Source: Plectrocnemia conspersa
Taxonomy: Eukaryota > Arthropoda > Insecta > Trichoptera > Polycentropodidae
Assembly: GCA_009617715.1 (NCBI GenBank)
Contig: VTFK01000063.1
Span: 372,001 to 436,000, forward strand
Direction of reading: 5' to 3'
Length of the DNA stretch: 64,000 bases
The notes below the pieces were generated by a model. The model did no database searches, was not told the origin of the DNA, and saw nothing but the letters and a program-made list of their open reading frames with translations. Shown piece by piece: positions 23,787 to 34,924 of the stretch (positions within the stretch are counted from its first letter, which is position 1; the number at the start of each line of letters is the position of its first letter). A program made the translations under genes and the position numbers.

Positions 23787-24249
23787 TTAGAAAAGGTCGT
23801 GGTTGGGTCTCTCCCTGTGGTAGCACTTCAAGAAGTTCCAGCTGTTGATAGCGCTAGAAGATCCGGACTGGATGGCGCAGACATCGAAGGCTTTTCCAAC
23901 AACATCTCTGATCTCAGCTTCTACCTTGGCAATGGCAACTTCCCTGTGGAACTTTCCATCATCTGACATGATTCCGATCCTCTTGAATACGCAGAAGATG
24001 AATTCCTTAACTCTGTCGTCTTCGATGGTGTAGTCTCCGCTGCGGACCTTGTTCACCAGCTCGGTCGGTGCTCCGGTGCTTCCAGTGCACACTTTGTAGT
24101 GCTCCTTGAGCAGCTCCTTCTGGGCTGGAGTCAAGGCCTGGAATAGACAAGAATATTAAAAATTTAATTTAAATATATCAAAACGAAGGTAGATTTTGAC
24201 ATACCTGAGCCAGGGCGAAGGTGGCGAGTAAAAACACGAGGAACTTCAT
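23787..24249 (-). CDS. Minus-C odorant-binding protein, gene 5 of array (duplicate of gene 4)
   Basis: Exon 1 (24205-24249) encodes MKFLVFLLATFALAQ. A 67-bp intron with the same splice sites as gene 4 separates it from exon 2 (23787-24137). The protein is 131 residues with cysteines at the same places as gene 4. The 116-residue mature part is identical to gene 4; base changes between the two second exons are all silent. The signal exon has a run of replacements (Val-Phe-Leu-Leu versus Val-Val-Phe-Phe, and Thr for Ala), and the intron has indels. AATAAA is at 23737-23742 (minus). Both copies look intact and expressible, so the pair probably raises dosage of one binding protein, or splits its expression between tissues. 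Confidence 0.95.
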
Positions 24250-24296
24250 CTTGTTCAGATTCAAAATTCGAACTGAAGGGCTACCATTTCGGAGGG

Positions 24297-24305
24297 CCTT
24301 ATATA
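24297..24305 (-). promoter_or_regulatory. TATA box of OBP gene 5
   Basis: TATATAAGG on the minus strand, 48 bp upstream of the ATG at 24249. Confidence 0.7.
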
Positions 24306-24429
24306 CCGTCGAAAGCAGCTGGGCTTATCTATTTTTTGTTTAACTTGGAACGACTGACGACCTATAACAGTGGTTTTCAACTACGAAGCCACTGTACTGA
24401 ATTTAATGGTCCTTGATTTTTTTTATTAT

Positions 24430-27040
24430 TTAAATCATCTATCAAATATTGTAAATTTGGAATTCTAGAGCTTTAAGGCAAAAAGCTTTTCATAAAATAA
24501 AAATATCAATACAGTATCACAAAAAAAAAATTTTTAGTAACAATCTATAAAATTAGTCTTAAAACAATTTAATTTTAATTTAAATATTTATAATAATTAT
24601 ATAGTAAGAAATACTATCATGAGAAGACATACAATAAAATACATTTTTTATCGAACTTTCAGGACCATTTTAGGTTTAAAATTATAAAATATATATGTAT
24701 ATATAATCCCTGTATATTTTAAATATTGTAAGTTGAAAATACCTGGCCTAGAATACAATAGAAAACATCATACGATATTCAAGTCAGATAATATTAAGTG
24801 CACTAACGCAGTTTTCTATTTTTTCTGGAATTTACCCAATATTATTATAGCTGACATTAATTTCTATATAATACAAAGGAAATCCAGTTTTAATTGTATT
24901 ATATAGGAAAATTTTCAATAAAATTTTAATAAACGCTGATATGGATTTATATTAAATTTAACTATAAATGTATAGTTGTATTATAATATATAGATAATAT
25001 TAAATGAATACAAAATCAGTTTTTTCTCGCGTGTCTGTGAATAATTACTATAAAATACCCATGTGTGATAATCAACCAATTAATCAGCTTATCGTTTATT
25101 ACTGAATCAGATTATTTAAATGAAAATTACACGTTAGAATAGTATTATATTTATTATTTCTAGAAAGACGTAGAGTGGAGTGACGATACTCCGTTTGTTG
25201 ACAAACATTCGCAGGTAACAAAACATGTGATGTTAAACAGGTGATGGATAGACCCTTTTGCGAAACGGATTTCTCGAATTTCACAATACCTTTTAATGAT
25301 AAGAATAGGGTGGATTTAAAGGACTATTCAGGTAAAAACGTCGGAGGGTAAAATCTATGATAATGGTAAAGAAAAGGTATTCGAAAAAGTGCATTTTTAA
25401 ACGTTCGTTGTAAAAAAAAAGCTTTTATCTACATAGAGGAGATTATACAGCAACGGAAAAGTTTTGTTTGGATATAAAAAAATATTAAGCAAAAAAATTA
25501 AATAAATAAAACATTGAAATAAATATTATAACTTGTTTCAAATACCATCGATTTTGCATTTTATAATTATATTTATATAAAAGGTTATGCAAATAACATA
25601 TCTGAAAAGTAAATTATACAGTTTTAAGTATGTAATAAATAGAGTGCATGGTATATAAGTTTAGTTTAAATAAAACTTGTTAAATCTAATAAAAAATAAT
25701 ATCAATAAATTTGTTTTATAATGCCGATAAAAAATTATTTAATTAAAGATGTTACTTCTTGTACATCTGTATATATTTTTTTATATCTATACCTGTGTAT
25801 ATGAATATCCACATTCTGTCCCTTGGAGGGTTTTATTACAAGGACACGTTAAACATATGGTTCTGCTTCAAGGTTGTATACAAAAAGTGTGTTGTTGTTA
25901 TGTATTTTTTTTAATGAAATAATATTTTACTTTGAAAATATGTAAAAGTAATAATAATATTTAAAAAAATCCTAGCTTTATTATAATTGCAATTTTATAC
26001 AATTAAATATTTAACCATAAAAAATATAGAATAGCTTAAGTTTTTAGATAATTTTTAAAGCTTTCAAATTTAGTTTTGTAACATATTATTATATTTAGTA
26101 ACCATTTAAATGTTGATAATGAAATGATAGTAATAAAATACTTATTATTATAAACATAGCTAATTTTTTATCTTTTCTTTGTATTCGAGAAGTAAAATAT
26201 ATTCTTGAATTAACAGTTATATATAATATATAAAATAATATATTTCTATATTACCTAATAAATAATATCAATAATAGTAGAGATGCATTACAATATAAAA
26301 TTCACAAAAATAAATAAACAGATTTAATCGAATATTTTTTGGCAATCATAAATAAAAATCTGTTCTTTTAAATTAAGTTTTAAGAAACGACAATAGATTT
26401 TTTTCAGCCAAAACAAGCTTTATTATTTGGATTTCTGTTTAATTTTAATTTATATTTGACTAAATCTAGCAAATTTCTAAAATAATATATTTTTTCTAAA
26501 TACGTTTCCTAAAAACATTTCGTATAACTAAAAGTCTATCTACGTATACATATAAATTTATAAAGTAAAGGATCTGTGTATAAATATTTGCCTAAACATG
26601 AAAGTATTTATTAGTCGGGTTTAAACCATGTATAATTAATTGTATACAAAGAAATAAAAACAACAGCCAATGGATTTCAAAATAATAGCAAGTATGCGTG
26701 ATTATGTTACTCTCAACACTCGGTAAAATATATGTGTATTATATTTATTTGTTTATTTGTATGTATATATGATTGTAATATTTTATATGTGCCGATTTTG
26801 GAGCAGCAAAACAAAATTAACACTAAAGTATCGAAATATTCTTATATTTATATTTTAAAAACATAAAAAAACATATACAATACAGTACAGTTCTATTTTA
26901 ACCAATTATCAAATGATTATGCTTTTAATTACTTTCGGAAAAACATACATTCTTTTTCAAAATTACAAAGGAGTGTTCTACAGTCATTATAGGTCCATTC
27001 CAAAATAAAATACTAGGAAAATATTTTTTATATATTCCCA
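24430..27040. other. Intergenic, no gene recognised
   Basis: Very AT-rich sequence between OBP genes 5 and 6. No exon, element ends or RNA gene could be picked out. Confidence 0.5.
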
Positions 27041-27094
27041 TTGGTTTATTTCGTTTCTGTATAATCACTTCTATACATTTAAAATATATTCAAA

Positions 27095-27548
27095 TCACAA
27101 AATCGGATGCTTAGGATTACTCTGTTGGTAGCATCTAATAAAATTCCAAGCCTTTTCTTCAGCTCCTTCTCCACCTATAGTTAGGCAAGCATCTATGATT
27201 TGCTCCACCATAGTCATGTCTTCAGACACTGGAATTTTGGCCAATGCGACATCCTTCTTAAACTCTCCATTTCTACTCATTAATTCAGACTTTACAAACA
27301 TGCAAAGAGAAAACTTCTTCAGTTCACTGCTCTCATTAGAATAGTCTCCAGATGCAAGTTTAGCCAAAGTCGCTGTATCTACACCGGATTCGAGAAGACA
27401 TTCTCCCTGGTGCCTCTTCAGCTTCTCCTTCTGCTCATCGGTTAAACTCTAGAAAAAGTACAAATTTAATCATTGAGCTAAGAAATATTTAAAAAATCCA
27501 TACCCTCGTCAAGACGATCAAGCAAGCGAATAGCACCACCGACTTCAT
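27095..27548 (-). CDS. Minus-C odorant-binding protein, gene 6 of array
   Basis: Exon 1 (27504-27548) encodes the signal peptide MKSVVLFACLIVLTR. A 55-bp intron (GTATGG donor, TTTCTAG acceptor), the shortest in the array, precedes exon 2 (27095-27448), beginning Ser-Leu-Thr-Asp-Glu-Gln. The protein is 132 residues. Mature cysteines lie near 32, 64, 103 and 121 (X31, X38, X17), the Minus-C pattern; the signal peptide has one more. The motifs DEQKEKLKRHQGEC, KLASGDYS, KKFSLCMFVKSELM, KKDVALAKIP and AWNFIRCYQQSNPKHPI are those I know from lepidopteran Minus-C OBPs, which is the main ground for the suggested order. AATAAA is at 27045-27050 (minus), about 45 bp past the stop. It is the first gene of the array in transcription order. 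Confidence 0.95.
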
Positions 27549-27584
27549 GATGATCTCAGATCTGCATTCAGTTCCTTTGGTCTC

Positions 27585-27593
27585 CTTTATATA
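27585..27593 (-). promoter_or_regulatory. TATA box of OBP gene 6
   Basis: TATATAAAG on the minus strand, about 38 bp from the ATG, the closest spacing in the array. Confidence 0.65.
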
Positions 27594-27749
27594 CTTCAAG
27601 AGTTGATTGGTCTTAGGGATCAACAGCCGAGTAAATTGTCTTGGGTTTCTGCTGATAAAATGATAGGGTAAATTGGTGCCATTATACAATCTGAGCTCCT
27701 TTATTGATTGTGATAAAGTGGCATTAAACATTCACCATTTAAGATTCAT

Positions 27750-30430
27750 GTAAATTAATAAATAATAAAAAATGTTAGGATGCGTTTAATACATGGGTAA
27801 GTTGATTATGAACATTAAGCCCTGATGGTTACGGTTAACAAGATAAACGATAGGTTAAATTAAATGAATACTTCTTGTTGGTGTAGAGCGATTGAGAAAA
27901 ATATTAGGAAATGCTCTCTTAAACAGTGTATGTATTTTAGTAGGAAACTAACATTTTGCTAGATTTATACATTTTTGAATATCCTACTTATTTAACGGAA
28001 TTTACTATCATAATCTCAGAGATAATGCTAAGCCATTAAGGATATAAAAAACCTTTTAAGTATAACTTATCACCAAACCATTAGCAAAGTCAAGGACAGT
28101 AAATGTAAAACAGCATTCAATTTTCCTAAATAAACATATTTTTGCATACAATATAGCGTTATTATATTTATATTATAATTTCCCATAAAGATTGGTTCAT
28201 TTTCAAAACACGCAAGGTCCCATAGAAGCGTTGATTACTCTAATGTCTATAAATATTACAAGCTCGATTTAATTAATGAATATGTAATAAAATAGTATTG
28301 TTAAATATGTTGAAAGAATATAGTTGAGTAAAAAAATGTGGAAAGATCTTTGCGTTTTAATAGCGTAAGAAGAAAACATTAGAAACTCGTATTTATTTTC
28401 TTTGTATCATATTTTATTTAATTTGTAACTATATCTTCTATGTTTAATATATTAAGAACGATTCCACTCGAGATAAAAATCGTATTAGTTTACTAGTTTA
28501 GTACAATTTATACAACCTCATAATATATAATAAGTTGATATTGAAAGTTAGTGTCAAGGTTTATTTATGTGAAGAAATAATTATTATATTATGAACGTTT
28601 ATGTATATGATTGTATTATTTATATGATATATAGTTTAATTTTAATTTATACGTCTCGTCGTTTTATGAGCAGCATCCTCTTGTTTGTATCGGTAAAGTT
28701 CAAAATAACAATGCAAACGATAAACAAGTCAAATTGACATTGATACGATTGTCACTCGTTCTTGATAAATGATTCTCATACTATGAAAAAAAAGTGATAT
28801 AAAAATTCAATGTCAAGAGGACGAAAAGTATATACATGTATATATAAAACAAGTATTGTGACTTAATATGGATAAAAATAAATTGCTTGATAAATAATAT
28901 CGCATAATTACAATAACAAAAAATATAATGTTGAGTAAGGTTATGACTTTTAACTCTTAACATTACCATGATTTTTTATGTATTTACTATAGATGCAAAT
29001 GGATTTGTAGATTAAGAATTTAAAATAAAATGTATTATAAATTATTTATGATTATATTAAATATTTGCCATTTCTTTTAAAACAATATATGGGAAATGGC
29101 AAATATTTTTTATAATTTATTTAAAGTTACCATGTACCTGTGTCTCAATTATCCATTTGAGATGTATTTTGAAATTTTGAAATTAATAAAATTACTGAAA
29201 TATCTATAAAATTCAAAGTCACAAAGCAACATATTTATTTTATATATTAATAATTTAAAATTAAGTGCATTCTATTGTATATTTCAATACACGTATAAAG
29301 TGACATCTTGTAGTATTATAGAAAATATTTTACTTACATACTTGAAAAATTAAAGTGAGGTAAATGATAAATTATGTTTATTTTAAAATGTTATTGAAAT
29401 TCAAAATATATATATTTTTATTATCTAATTAACATAAATATGATTATTAAATATTATACAATATTATACACTCAGTTAAATGTTTTTTTTATAAAGATTG
29501 TATTATTCTCTAAAAAATATAATATTTTGGGTAAGACAGAAAACAATTTACATAGTGTTAATATAAACGCAACCGAAAATTGAATAAAATATATATTTAA
29601 AACATATTACGAAAAATAAATACAAATTAAATAAATGTGACAGCTCAAAATTCTTTATAAAATAGATGCATTTTTTAAAATGTAAAATAAATAATTATAA
29701 TTTAAAAAAATAATTATAAATATAACCAAATAAAGGCTAAAAGATTTTATTAATTTATCACTTTGGGTCGTGTGTACAAGCTTACACAAAATAAACAAAG
29801 AACAATACTGACAAATTAGCATTTTTTTTTAAACTTGTGACAAAGTTGCCCAATGCAAGAAAATTTAATGGGAGAGTAACACAATTTCCCTTCGAGGTGT
29901 GCTGCAGGCGTTGAGGAATCCGCCTCTTGGTCGCAGAATACGACTACTGCAGTACTTTAGAGGCTTAGAATATTTCTTGATAGTTTAGTAATTGCCTGCC
30001 CCAAATGGACTCCACTAAGAAGTTATATTTCTTAGTGGAATAGCCATTAAATTATTTGTGTTATTGTAAGTAGAATTCTGTCTATATTTGTGTCTTAAAG
30101 TGACATATTAATAAATAAGTTTTTGTATTATGGGGGCCTATTTATATTTATATATAGATAGGTATTATGGCCAAAACTTGGTAGCGTGACGGTTTTTCTC
30201 TCGCCTGGCAGCCCTCGGCTCGTTGCCAGGCCCTAACCTATTGTATTGCGGTACTACCTATCATAGCCCATATTGAATATATTAAAGATGATTTTAAAAA
30301 ATATAAAAATTTAAAATAATTATTCAATAAAATATTTATTAAAAAAAATTGTCTTACAATAAAAAAATATTCAAAATCAAAATTTATTATAAAAAATATA
30401 TTACAGAAATAGTTATGGCCGAATATGCTC
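27750..30430. other. Intergenic, no gene recognised
   Basis: AT-rich sequence beyond the OBP array. It holds the 16-bp inverted repeat at 29059-29108. A GC-richer patch lies at 29880-30010, which includes a 12-bp inverted repeat, CCACTAAGAAGT / ATTTCTTAGTGG. Confidence 0.45.
29059..29108. repeat. Perfect 16-bp inverted repeat with 18-bp loop
   Basis: AAATATTTGCCATTTC at 29059-29074 is exactly reverse-complemented at 29093-29108. Weaker pairing continues outside toward 29051 and 29116. It could form a hairpin RNA or be a small palindromic element. Confidence 0.85.
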
Positions 30431-30446
30431 GCACTCGGTAGCCGCG

Positions 30447-30572
30447 TATAAAAAAAGCAACTGTCAGACGTCAGTTCACGTCTGGGCTTTCGTTCCCAAT
30501 CGCACGGCCGTCTGCTTTCAAATGTCAACCATCACATCCAAACGTCTAATCTGAAACAGCTTGATCTTTCCG
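30447..30572 (+). promoter_or_regulatory. Core promoter and candidate 5' non-coding exon
   Basis: TATAAAAAAAG at 30447-30457 is followed 24 bp later by TCAGTT (30471-30476), the arthropod initiator consensus. A GC-richer run of about 100 bp then ends in CCG|GTAAGT at 30572/30573, a strong splice donor. The only ATG in it (about 30521) opens a ten-codon frame ending before the donor, so the exon looks like 5' UTR with a short upstream ORF. No downstream exon was recognised. It may start a gene with distant exons or a long non-coding RNA. Confidence 0.5.
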
Positions 30573-31249
30573 GTAAGTTTTCTTTGATTGTTTTCAATTT
30601 ATCGAGCTGCGTTTTCGCAACGTTGTGGTTTAATCAGTGCAATGCCTCATACCCACACCCACACCGTCTGGTGTGCATATAAATATGATACATCATGTAA
30701 AGATAAATATGAGACGCGACGTTATGTCTTTTGTTGCCTTATTGTGATTATTGACCCCATTAATCATTTTAACAAGTTTCAATTGTTGTGATTAAATATT
30801 AACGATTCATTTGATCGTTTTTTTTTAAATTAGTGAATCGAACATATGAAAAATTGATGATATCTTGAAAAATGAATACTTTGTTTTATATATCATGTAT
30901 TGATTTTTTGCGATTTTTTTTATTGAATTGTATTTCTATTTCAGAAATAAAGTACACTCATATCTTACTTTACTGCTTAAATACGTTTCTAGAAAGTTGG
31001 TCGAAAAGTCCATACAGTATATTCCGATTTTATAGATATTTACTAATGTGCAGTGTAAACTTTATTAGGCGTATCAAAGTTTCGTGAATATTTAATATAT
31101 TTTGTATATATGTATGTCTATTTCTAATATGTAGTGTCAATTACTAGATAATTTTAAATTCACTCAATTAGTAGTATTTATATACGTGTTTGTTTTCGCT
31201 GTAGTGTATGTCACGTAGTTTCCAATTCATATAGAAGATCAGCTTGAAT

Positions 31250-31350
31250 TCTTAGAGCTATGGTGACTTCCTAGCTGAACCTAGTCTGACGTGGAAGTGG
31301 AAAACGGCTATTATTTGTCTTTTATGGGTCATCTTGGTTGATACTTAACC
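31250..31350 (+). repeat. Dispersed repeat family member (related to 60395-60490)
   Basis: It shares GGTGACTTCCTAGCTGAACC-type sequence, TCTGACG, GAAGTGGAAA and GGTTGAT with 60395-60490. Weaker relatives around GGTTGATTTAGC are at about 41650-41720 and 45255-45345. The element type is unknown. Confidence 0.45.
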
Positions 31351-32224
31351 GCTTAAGAACGGCTCACTCACATGTACGGGATTTTCGAACTTAGCATTAT
31401 ACCGGCGTCCACACATGTGCTGGATTTTGCTTGGCGTTACACCAGGGTGTTGCATATGTACCTATTTTTCATATGACCTTTTTCAAGTTTTTTTTTTCCT
31501 TTACGTTTAATAATTTATTTTAGTAATATTTTGTTATTCAAATGCATATTTTGTCTTATTTCTCAGATTAAAACAATCCAGCAAAGATTAAATAATGTAT
31601 TATGAATCATTATTTCGATTGAATTATTATATTATAAAAAAATGGGTGCGATTTAACAGGAAATTATTTAAATAAATACTTTGTTCCATAATACAAATTC
31701 TTTGTGCATTTATGTAAGGTATATTTTTGGATATTTTCTTCGGAAAAGGGTTATTCATGGGGTGTTCACGTTCTGACAAAACTCGCTCGCTCACATCTAA
31801 TTTGTCCAATAGTAATGTACAAATAATTAGTTGTATGGAATAATTATCTTATATGATTGTTTAAATTGTCTAAAAAAAATAAAAAAATCCCTAATAAAAA
31901 AATTAAAAATATAAGATAAATAATAATTATTTAAACAATTTTTCGTCCATTTCTTAGTAGTTATAGATTTTTTTTATTCAAAAGCCCACATAAAATAAAA
32001 CTTATTATCGGTGTTGGCAGAAGTCATTTTTATGAATTAAAAATAAATTATATACTGTTGCATCCCTTCCGGCGAACAACCAATCACAGAGTATGAGACA
32101 CCAGACTGAAATCAAAGTCAAATCAGTGACTTAAATTTTATTAATTATAATCTATTATTACAGCTTATAATCGATTTATGTTACTTTGCATGACCTATCT
32201 ACTACTGGTCTATAATATTAGGAT

Positions 32225-32580
32225 ATATAAGAACGGAATAGCAGTCCATAACGTCTCAGACTAGTAACTCTGTGGTTGCGGGTTTGAGGCCCGGTAGCGG
32301 TAATCGAATTTTTATTTATAAAAAATGCGCTTTTATAAAAAAAACAGCCCCAGCTTGCAGTGCCATATATTGTTTATAAATTACATTACACATAATAATT
32401 TATAATTATTAATATAGATGTCACCGATTCCCAGACTTTTAGTCTGGTGGTTAATACTTACTTGTAGGTATTCTGGTATTCATTATATCTGATTGACTTA
32501 CTCAGTTAGTATAGATTTATCCCGCTGTAACGCATTGGGCTTACGCCTGTGTGGTTGCAACAGAAATTTTAATAAAAAAA
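32225..32580 (+). mobile_element. tRNA-derived SINE, near full length
   Basis: About 355 bp. The tRNA-like head carries a B-box-like GGTTTGAGGCC at 32281-32291. A conserved body reads GCCCCAGCTTGCAGTGCCAT and GATGTCACCGATTCCCAGAC. The tail holds CGCATTGGGCTTACGCCTGT followed by A-rich sequence. It is the most complete of four copies in this window. The tail resembles the 3' end of the LINE family at 36930-37627. Confidence 0.8.
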
Positions 32581-32599
32581 ATAATATATGTTACAATGA

Positions 32600-34230
32600 A
32601 TGTGTAGTACCAGTGAAGTTAATTTTTCACTAGTGTTTCAGTGAAATTACCTAACCTAAATGAATTAACCAAAACCAACTTGACCTAACGAAAGTTCTAA
32701 AACTAACCATATTTTTTGAATTTTCATTGAGTTAGATTTGGGTTTGGCTTAATTTATTTTTAATATTGTATTATTTTGTTGAATACTATGACGTCGCGAT
32801 TCTGTGAATCTATGATCATGTGGAAATACATGTATCAGATCACCTGTTTGTGAACAAATACAGTTTCACTGATACTTAGCAGTGAAGATGTAAATAAATT
32901 GCTTGATACATTTTAACTGGTTAATTGAGTGAAAATATAACTTTAATTTTAATACACATTCACTGTAACATAACACATATTTTATAATATAATAATTTTA
33001 GCCAAGTTTAAAACCATTAATAAAATATTAATTTTTACTATTGACTAATTTCATTATCTGGGCAATACACGATTCTGTGTGACTATGTGAATACTCGTGA
33101 ACATAATAAGTTTACTTTTCTGTATATTAAATATAAATTGAATAAAGTGTACTTAAATATAGTATTTTTAATGATATAAAATTTGTCATTATAAATGCGA
33201 TTTTAAGATAACACCATTGCTTTAATATCTATTATCGGCATTGATTTCCAAATCATATCTTAAACAAACATTTTGTGTTTAATCTATTGGCAATTTAAAT
33301 GTGTTGTTACAAGTTTAATCGATTATGATTATCATTAGTATCCTACCCATTGAAAAATCAACAGAGTACGTAAAATTATTATTATTCCTTTTAATACCAT
33401 AGAGACGATATATCTGCTTTTTTAAAATCGTCAAAAACACCCTGAGCCGATATATATCGGCTTTACAAAATTTATTATTTATTATCAAATAATTTTAAAC
33501 ATATTTTGAATATAAAATGCGATTTTATTTTAGAGAAGTAAAGATAAAAACGCAGTAAAAAAACGAACTCCATGGCCCAAACGATTCTGTTAGGCAGCTT
33601 TGTCGACCGGTGGCTTTGACCGAAAGCAGGTATAAGTTTACTCACGCCCTTTTCTCCATCATGCAGGTAAATTATATGTAGTATTATTTCCGATAATGGC
33701 TGTAAAGCTTTGCAACGTTTTGAAAAGCCCAACATTTTTGTATTTATAGTAACTATTAGACTTAAAAAATCATGAAAAAAATAGATGCATTATTTTAGTT
33801 TGTTTCATTCTAATATTTTTAGGGTAGTTTGTCGTGAATTAGCTTCGGTAATGGTTCTCCAATGCCGCTCCTACTTAAAGTGACCATATTTTTCGCATTT
33901 TGGAATTATTATATTTTCTAACTTGTTGATAATAAATGATAATTTATAATAATAGTATTTACAAAAATAGTTATATTATCACCATGGAAAACAGTTTTAA
34001 TAATGAAAGTTCTACGTTCAAATTTAATAATTGAGTTTAACTCCCCTTTCAGTTTTGATTTTATTGTGAAATTTCCAATACGTTTTAAAAATTTGGAGAT
34101 TTATAAAATGTACAGAAGAGCACTCCCGCCTCTAAAAAAAGTTGGCCCCACTACACTACCGCTGGTCACCCATATAAGAGCATGCTTTCCTCTCTCTTGC
34201 ACCCGTTACTTTATGTGTGAGCGAGCCATA
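32600..34230. other. Intergenic, no gene recognised
   Basis: AT-rich. A GC-richer patch at 33560-33670 includes GGTGGCTTTGACCGAAAGC; no reading frame with recognisable motifs was found. Confidence 0.4.
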
Positions 34231-34235
34231 GGGAG

Positions 34236-34349
34236 GATATCTCATCACATGCGCCTGATTCGTACTTACGTACTGCAAAAAATTGTACGAGTATTTTCTA
34301 GTAGCCCAACTACACGTCCTCAATTTACCGTGCTATTGGTGGGTCTACT
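34236..34349 (-). repeat. Dispersed repeat, inverted relative to 53447-53569
   Basis: The reverse complement reads GTAGACCCACCAATAGCACG, then GTAAATTGAGGACGTGTAGTTG, a CTAGAAA segment, and GTACGAATCAGGCGCATGTG with ATGAGATA. The same order of blocks is present at 53447-53569 on the plus strand. Confidence 0.7.
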
Positions 34350-34888
34350 GTACTCGAGTGAAGTACATAATCTAAAATGATGAAATGAAACTAAAAAAAT
34401 TTACCAGTCATACAAACAGTAAAAAAATCTAGTTTACCATTTAATTTGAGTGTTGATAATGCATATGAATTGAATTGCAGTGTACTTAAAAAATATTGTT
34501 TCTCGACGATATTACGAATACATTTGACATGCACGATTGAAGGGTTAATAATAGAAGTAAAATAATTGATTCTATCACATTTTTATTATTAAAATCAATC
34601 ATATAGAGAACACTGCTCAAATATAAATAAACAATATTAGCTAGTTATACCATTATATAAACCGTCGTCAAAGGACGGTAGATACAAAAGTATAAAGTTC
34701 ATCAATATTTTGTACCAACAATAATTTAACACCCAGTGTTGCATCGTTTGTAAGATAAATTAAACCTAAACGCTTCTTATTACACGATAAAAATAAAATC
34801 GATGAATATATACACTGGTATCGAATGAACGGAAATATAAATGCATTCGTAACACTTACTTAATTACTATCAGTACGATGGAATATAT

Positions 34889-34894
34889 TTTATT
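34889..34894 (-). terminator. Poly(A) signal of CNOT9
   Basis: AATAAA on the minus strand, about 30 bp past the CNOT9 stop, implying a very short 3' UTR. No A-tract follows it. Confidence 0.6.
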
Positions 34895-34924
34895 GCGCGG
34901 GGCTCACCGGCGGAGGCTGCGCTT

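Larger units (their letters stand above)
23511..24425. repeat. Segmental duplication, copy B (OBP gene 5)
   Basis: Partner of 20459-21380. The 3' flank keeps ATCTAATAGTTTTACCTGAT and AAGAGTTTTGGTGTTTCTTA. The upstream match fades past the promoter. Confidence 0.9.

Noticed and set aside
32225..32300. tRNA gene
   Set aside because: A B-box-like word is present but no cloverleaf or CCA-end stem can be drawn, and the sequence continues into a conserved non-tRNA body shared by other copies; it is a SINE head.
34003..34380. Plus-strand frame of 125 codons
   Set aside because: Overlaps the dispersed repeat at 34236-34349, which also occurs at 53447 without the frame kept open.
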